Source: Verrucomicrobiota bacterium
GTDB taxonomy: Bacteria; Verrucomicrobiota; Verrucomicrobiia; Verrucomicrobiales; DEV007
Direction of reading: 5' to 3'
NCBI GenBank assembly: GCA_024277195.1
Contig: JAJRVS010000313.1
Location: forward strand, 1-37,207
Length of the DNA stretch: 37,207 nt
Both the position numbers and the translations under genes were made by a program. Position 1 is the stretch's first letter, and each line of letters begins with the position of its first letter. The notes below the pieces were generated by a model. It saw only the letters and a list, made by a program, of their open reading frames with translations. It made no database searches and was not told the origin of the DNA. Positions 33,164 to 37,207 of the stretch are shown here, piece by piece.

Positions 33164-35464
33164 ATGGATTGGTCAGAGGCATTTGCGCGGGGGAAGGATG
33201 AGCCTTTGAGGGTTCATTTGATTGGGGTGGCGGGTTCGGGTATGAGCGGGCTGGCTTCTTTGTTCATGGCTCTGGGGCATCGGGTGAGTGGTTCGGACAG
33301 GGTGTCGTCGGTGGAGACGCAGCGTTTGCAGGGGGCGGGTTTGATTTTTTCCTGTCCACATACGGAGGAGGTGATCGAGGGGGTGGATGTGGTGGTGCGT
33401 TCGTCGGCGATTCGGGCGGGCAATGCGGCTTATGATGCGACTTTGGCGGCGGGGCTGCCGATGTTGAAGCGAGCCGAGGCGCTGGCGGCGATCATGAATG
33501 GGCGCAAGGGCATTGTGGTGGCGGGGACTCATGGCAAGACGACGACTTCGGCGATGTTGTCGCATCTTTTGCGGGTGGGAGGGCTGCGGCCTTCGCATTA
33601 TGTGGGGGCGGAGATTCCGATTTTGGGAACCAATGCGCATTGGGAGCCGGAGAGTGAGTGGTTTGTGGCGGAGGGGGATGAAAGTGATGGCACTCTGGTG
33701 AATTTTTCCCCAGCCTGCTCGATTTTGCTCAATGTGGAGGAGGAGCATTTGGATTTTTATGATGGCATTGAGGCCATTTTGGCGGTTTTTAGGCAGTTGT
33801 TAGATCAGACTTCGCAGTGTGTGGTGTATTGTGCGGAGGATGCGCATGCGACGGCTTTGTGTGAGGGGCGTGAGCGGGTGGTGAGTTATGGTTGGGGGAG
33901 ATCTTGTGATTATTCGGCCGAAAACCTGAGGGTGTCAGGTGGGGGTACGGCTTTTGATTGGTATCGTGGGGGGGAGTTGGTGGGGGAGCTGCGGTTGAAC
34001 ATCCCCGGCAAGCACAATGTTTTGAATGCCTTGGCGGCAGCGGCTCAGGCGAGTGAATTGGGGGTGTTGTTTTCGGCAGTGGCCGAGGCTTTGCAGACGT
34101 TCCGGGGAGCGCGGCGGCGTTTTGAGGTGAAACATGAGTCGTCGGATTTTGTGGTGGTGGATGATTACGGCCATCACCCGACGGAGATCTCGGCGACGAT
34201 CGCGGCGGCGAGGGAGCGGGTGCGTGGGCGTTTGGTGTGTGTGTTTCAGCCGCATCGTTATTCGCGTACCCAGTTGCTGCGGGATGAGTTTGGTAAGGCT
34301 TTTGATGGGGTGGATGTGCTGTGTGTGGCGGATATTTATCCTGCCAGTGAACGTCCGATCGAGGGCGTCAGTGGCGAGACGATTGTTGAGGCGGTGAGGG
34401 AGTTGGGGCAAGTGGATATGGTGATTTCCTGTCCGGATTTGAAAAATATCCATCAGGTGGTGGGCGGGGATTTGATCGAGGGGGATTTGATTTTGAGTCT
34501 GGGGGCGGGGGATGTGCATGAGGTCACCAGCCGTTTGAGTGAGGATATTCAAATTTTGGAGGCTTTGCGTGGGGTTTTGGATGAAGCGGAAGGGCGGGTG
34601 AAGCTGTATGAGTCGATGAGTCGTCATACCACGATTAAGATCGGCGGGCCGGCGCAGTTCTGGGTGGAGCCGACTTCGGTGGAGGGGTTTGCTCGCACTG
34701 TGGCGTATTGTCATGAGCAGGAATTGCCGCTGACGGTGGTGGGGCGCGGATCTAATTCATTGGTGGGTGACGGTGGGATTGTTGGGGTGGTGATGCATCC
34801 GGTGACCGGGGTGTTCGCCAAGCTCGAGGTGAAGGGGGATGAGATTCATGCCGGGGTGGGGATTCGGCTCAAAAGGTTGACCGCGGCGGCGCAATCCGCT
34901 GGCCTGGGGGGCTTCGAGTGGATGGAGGGCATTCCGGGAAATGTGGGTGGGGCGATTCGCATGAATGCGGGAGCGATGGGGGCAGAAACTTTCGACCGGG
35001 TGGTCTGCGTGAGTTATGTGGATCAGCAGGGGGAGATACGTAAAAAGACGGTGCAAGAGATTGAACATCAATATCGTAATGTGCCCGAGTTCTCGCAGAA
35101 CTATGTGGTGTCGGTGGTTTTCCGAGGTCAGCCAGAAGATATGGTATTAGTGGCTGAAAAAATCGAACTGTCGAAGCGAAAGCGTAAGGAGGGCCAACCG
35201 GTGGCGGCGAGCGCGGGCTGTATTTTTAAAAATACCGACGAGGTGCCGGCGGGCAAGCTGGTCGATGAGCTGGGTTACAAAAACCGACGGGTGGGACAGG
35301 CTAGGGTTTCGGAGGTGCATGGCAATTTTATTGTTAATGATGGCGGTGCGAAGGCGGCGGATGTGTTGCAGTTGATCGAGCAAATTCAATTGGCGGCTAG
35401 GGAGCAGCGCGGTATTGAGTTGGAAACCGAGGTTCAGATCCTCGGCCAGCAGGAACCGGTTTGA
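33164..35464 (+). CDS. murC-murB: Fused UDP-N-acetylmuramate-alanine ligase (MurC) and UDP-MurNAc dehydrogenase (MurB)
   Basis: A protein of 766 residues from ATG 33164 (an upstream TTG at 33140 would add eight). Residues 1-450 are MurC: VHLIGVAGSGMSG with the nucleotide-binding loop, ATP-binding GTHGKTTT (121-128), EGDESDGTLVNF and DDYGHHPTEI. Residues about 475-766 are MurB: IKIGGPAQFWVEP, GRGSNSLVGDGG (FAD site), IPGNVGGAIRMNAGAMG, and SAGCIFKN, where the residue at the position of the catalytic Ser is Cys. The enzymes reduce UDP-GlcNAc-enolpyruvate and then add L-Ala, so the fusion joins two consecutive steps. The gene is 32 bases after murG and 42 before ddl. Confidence 0.96.
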   Translation: MDWSEAFARGKDEPLRVHLIGVAGSGMSGLASLFMALGHRVSGSDRVSSVETQRLQGAGLIFSCPHTEEVIEGVDVVVRSSAIRAGNAAYDATLAAGLPMLKRAEALAAIMNGRKGIVVAGTHGKTTTSAMLSHLLRVGGLRPSHYVGAEIPILGTNAHWEPESEWFVAEGDESDGTLVNFSPACSILLNVEEEHLDFYDGIEAILAVFRQLLDQTSQCVVYCAEDAHATALCEGRERVVSYGWGRSCDYSAENLRVSGGGTAFDWYRGGELVGELRLNIPGKHNVLNALAAAAQASELGVLFSAVAEALQTFRGARRRFEVKHESSDFVVVDDYGHHPTEISATIAAARERVRGRLVCVFQPHRYSRTQLLRDEFGKAFDGVDVLCVADIYPASERPIEGVSGETIVEAVRELGQVDMVISCPDLKNIHQVVGGDLIEGDLILSLGAGDVHEVTSRLSEDIQILEALRGVLDEAEGRVKLYESMSRHTTIKIGGPAQFWVEPTSVEGFARTVAYCHEQELPLTVVGRGSNSLVGDGGIVGVVMHPVTGVFAKLEVKGDEIHAGVGIRLKRLTAAAQSAGLGGFEWMEGIPGNVGGAIRMNAGAMGAETFDRVVCVSYVDQQGEIRKKTVQEIEHQYRNVPEFSQNYVVSVVFRGQPEDMVLVAEKIELSKRKRKEGQPVAASAGCIFKNTDEVPAGKLVDELGYKNRRVGQARVSEVHGNFIVNDGGAKAADVLQLIEQIQLAAREQRGIELETEVQILGQQEPV

Positions 35465-35506
35465 AGGAAGTATTTGAGATTTTTAATTTAAGATTCGAGA
35501 TTTGTG

Positions 35507-36430
35507 ATGAATATTAAAACGTTAAAGGTGGCGGTTCTCGGTGGTGGGCCGGGATCGGAGAGGGAGGTGTCGTTGGCTTCGGCGGCGGCGGTGGTGAAAG
35601 CGCTGGAGGGGGAGGTTGCGGAGGTGACTTTGGTGGATGTCGCGGGACCTGATTTTGTTTTGCCGCAGGCAGTGGATATTGCCTTTAATGTGATTCACGG
35701 GACTTACGGGGAGGACGGAGACTTACAGGCTGAGTTGGAACGCCGGGGTGTGGCTTATACGGGGGCGCGGGAGTTGAGCAGTCGATTGGCTTTTGACAAG
35801 GTTAAAAGCAAGCAGGTCTTTGTTGATAAAAACGTAAAAACTCCCATGGGTCGCACTTTAACAGCGTCTTGTGAAAAGCCAGAGGAGTTCCGGTATCCTT
35901 GTGTGGTCAAGCCGCCGAGTGAGGGATCAAGCGTGGGGGTGCATATCGTGCAGGGTGAGGATGAGTGGGTGGCGGCGCTGGCGGATGCGGCTAAGTATGG
36001 AGCAAGTGTTTTGCTGGAAGAGTATATTCGAGGCAAGGAGTTGACGGTCGGGGTGGTGGGTGACGAGGTTTTGCCAGTGATTCACATTGAACCTCGCTCG
36101 GGTTTTTATGATATGAAAAACAAATATCCGTGGCTGCTGGATGATGGTGGCACGGACTATCATTGTCCGGCGGATTTGTCTAAAGAGGTCACGGAAGCGG
36201 TTCAGAGCCTGGCTTTGCAGGCTCACAGGGCTTTGGGGGTGGAGGTTTATTCACGAGTAGATTTGCTACTCGACGATAAAAACCAAGCCTATGTCCTTGA
36301 GCTTAATACAATTCCGGGAATGACCGAAAGCAGCCTGTTGCCCAAGGCGGCAAAAGAGGCGGGTTACACTTTTTCAGCTATATGCTTGAAAATTATTGAG
36401 TTTTCCTTAATAATACACAAAGACGTATGA
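35507..36430 (+). CDS. ddl: D-alanine-D-alanine ligase
   Basis: An ATP-grasp enzyme of 307 residues. It starts with KVAVLGGGPGSEREVSLASA, contains FNVIHGTYGEDGDLQ, VVKPPSEGSSVGV, the Mg-binding YSRVDLLLDD and the closing ELNTIPGMTESSLLPKAA. It makes the D-Ala-D-Ala dipeptide for the peptidoglycan stem. ATG 35507 is used; a GTG immediately before it is in frame. The stop overlaps the ftsQ start (ATGA). Confidence 0.97.
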   Translation: MNIKTLKVAVLGGGPGSEREVSLASAAAVVKALEGEVAEVTLVDVAGPDFVLPQAVDIAFNVIHGTYGEDGDLQAELERRGVAYTGARELSSRLAFDKVKSKQVFVDKNVKTPMGRTLTASCEKPEEFRYPCVVKPPSEGSSVGVHIVQGEDEWVAALADAAKYGASVLLEEYIRGKELTVGVVGDEVLPVIHIEPRSGFYDMKNKYPWLLDDGGTDYHCPADLSKEVTEAVQSLALQAHRALGVEVYSRVDLLLDDKNQAYVLELNTIPGMTESSLLPKAAKEAGYTFSAICLKIIEFSLIIHKDV

Positions 36431-37207
36431 AATCCCAATCGTCATCACCCAAAGCTAGACGGAAAGCAGATCCGTTTGATTTGTCCCGACGGCGGGTGGT
36501 GGAATCGTTGCACGTGATGGATGTGATGGATACGAATCATCCTATTCATCAACTGGAGGCGCGTACGGGCGACCGCAAAAAGCGCAAGTTGAGACGTTCG
36601 CGTTGGGGCTTGCGTTTTTTAAAGGTGGCAGCGGTGGTGGTGTCGTTGATCAGTTTGACGGCTTTTGGGCAATGGGCTTACCAGCGGGCATTTTTTGAGA
36701 ACCCTGATTTTTGTTTAAAGTCGGTTGAGCTGGCCGTTCCTGAAGGTTTTTCTGTTACCAAGGTATTGGAGGTGGCCGGGGTAGAGCAGGGGATGAAGAT
36801 GATGGGGATTGATTTGAAAGGCATGCGTGATCGGTTGAGCGAAATTCCGCTGGTTTCCAAAGTGGAGGTATCGCGTGAATTCCCTGATAAGTTGATCATT
36901 GTCATCGAGGAGGCTCGCCCGATAGCTTGGTTGGCTTGTCCTGCTCAAGGGATTGAGCCTTATAAAGAGGGAAATGGATGGTTGATTGGCGAAAAGGGAG
37001 ACTTGGTCAAGTGCGAGGCAGTGACAGCCCGGTTGGCGAGTTTACCGGTGATCCAGGTGAATGATGTGTATGTATCCGAGCAGGGCACGATGACTGATTC
37101 GCCAATTATCAGAGCGGCGCTCGAGTTGATGGAGGTGAGTAGTTTGTTATTGAAGGGCGAGGGCTTGGAGATAGTGGAGGTGGTGGCTACTAATTCGTAT
37201 TCATTGC
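36427..37207 (+). CDS. ftsQ: Cell division protein FtsQ, N-terminal part (cut by window edge)
   Basis: The frame starts at ATG 36427, overlapping the ddl stop, and runs to the end of the window (260 codons without stop). It encodes a basic cytoplasmic tail of about 63 residues, one membrane helix (about 64-82, LKVAAVVVSLISLTAFGQWA), and a POTRA-type domain: LKSVELAVPEGFSVTKVLEV, EIPLVSKVEVSREFPDKLII and VIEEARPIAWL. This domain and the position after ddl identify FtsQ, the scaffold of the divisome (FtsQBL). The cytoplasmic tail is longer than in many FtsQs. Confidence 0.92.
   Translation, partial: MKSQSSSPKARRKADPFDLSRRRVVESLHVMDVMDTNHPIHQLEARTGDRKKRKLRRSRWGLRFLKVAAVVVSLISLTAFGQWAYQRAFFENPDFCLKSVELAVPEGFSVTKVLEVAGVEQGMKMMGIDLKGMRDRLSEIPLVSKVEVSREFPDKLIIVIEEARPIAWLACPAQGIEPYKEGNGWLIGEKGDLVKCEAVTARLASLPVIQVNDVYVSEQGTMTDSPIIRAALELMEVSSLLLKGEGLEIVEVVATNSYSL

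Noticed and set aside
33935-34714. 259-codon frame opposite murC
   Set aside because: The MurC motifs on the + strand are unambiguous; the antisense product is Arg/His/Pro-rich as expected of a shadow.
1-37207. tRNA, rRNA, CRISPR arrays and prophage genes
   Set aside because: No such sequence was seen; no repeat-spacer pattern and no integrase or phage structural gene.

Overview
The window looks like ordinary chromosome of a Verrucomicrobia-type bacterium (PVC group). The evidence is indirect: protein signatures of that kind (an ebo-type gene pair, a eukaryote-like SET protein, a MurC-MurB fusion, a fused CcoN-CcoO oxidase, lipoproteins with C-terminal LysM domains), scarce Shine-Dalgarno sequences, and dcw gene order. 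No 16S gene is present, so the phylum is an inference. The + strand is G/T-rich even where genes lie on the - strand, which suggests that it is the leading strand over the whole window.

Layout. 1-1.8 kb: the end of an ebo-type cluster (UbiA-like eboC, incomplete at the left edge, then eboD), closed by a two-way terminator. 1.8-4.7 kb: two LysM lipoproteins flanking a SET-domain methyltransferase, then a thioredoxin-fold protein without its cysteines. 4.8-5.7 kb: rplM-rpsI on the - strand with a clear terminator. 6.0-7.5 kb: purH. 7.6-9.3 kb: a small unknown gene and an acyl-CoA type desaturase behind a CRP-like dyad. 9.34-9.52 kb: a nested palindromic element. 9.6-10.0 kb: a lipoprotein.

10.1-18.7 kb is a complete cbb3-type cytochrome c oxidase locus on the + strand: ccoS, a ccoN-ccoO fusion, ccoQ, a monoheme ccoP, ccoG, a small ccoH-like gene, a cytochrome-biogenesis-type membrane protein (UreH/DsbD_2) that carries an apparent frameshift, and the copper ATPase ccoI. 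Structural subunits, copper supply and maturation sit together, as expected for a high-affinity terminal oxidase used at low oxygen.

18.7-19.8 kb holds a REP-associated tyrosine transposase (RAYT) with a short palindrome in front. It is followed by a SulP anion transporter, a TPR protein with a Lys/Ala/Pro-rich tail, cysK with a terminator, a pterin carbinolamine dehydratase, and a - strand group of 2-oxoacid dehydrogenase E1alpha-E1beta-E2 downstream of a large smc gene.

31.8-32.0 kb is the divergent smc/murG intergenic region. It holds two 16-bp sites 32 bp apart that look like a tandem NrdR-box pair, although no ribonucleotide reductase gene is nearby. 32.0-37.2 kb is part of the division/cell-wall cluster: murG, murC-murB fusion, ddl and the start of ftsQ (incomplete at the right edge). 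No rRNA, tRNA or CRISPR array was found. Every database-dependent statement below is from memory of protein families, not from a search.
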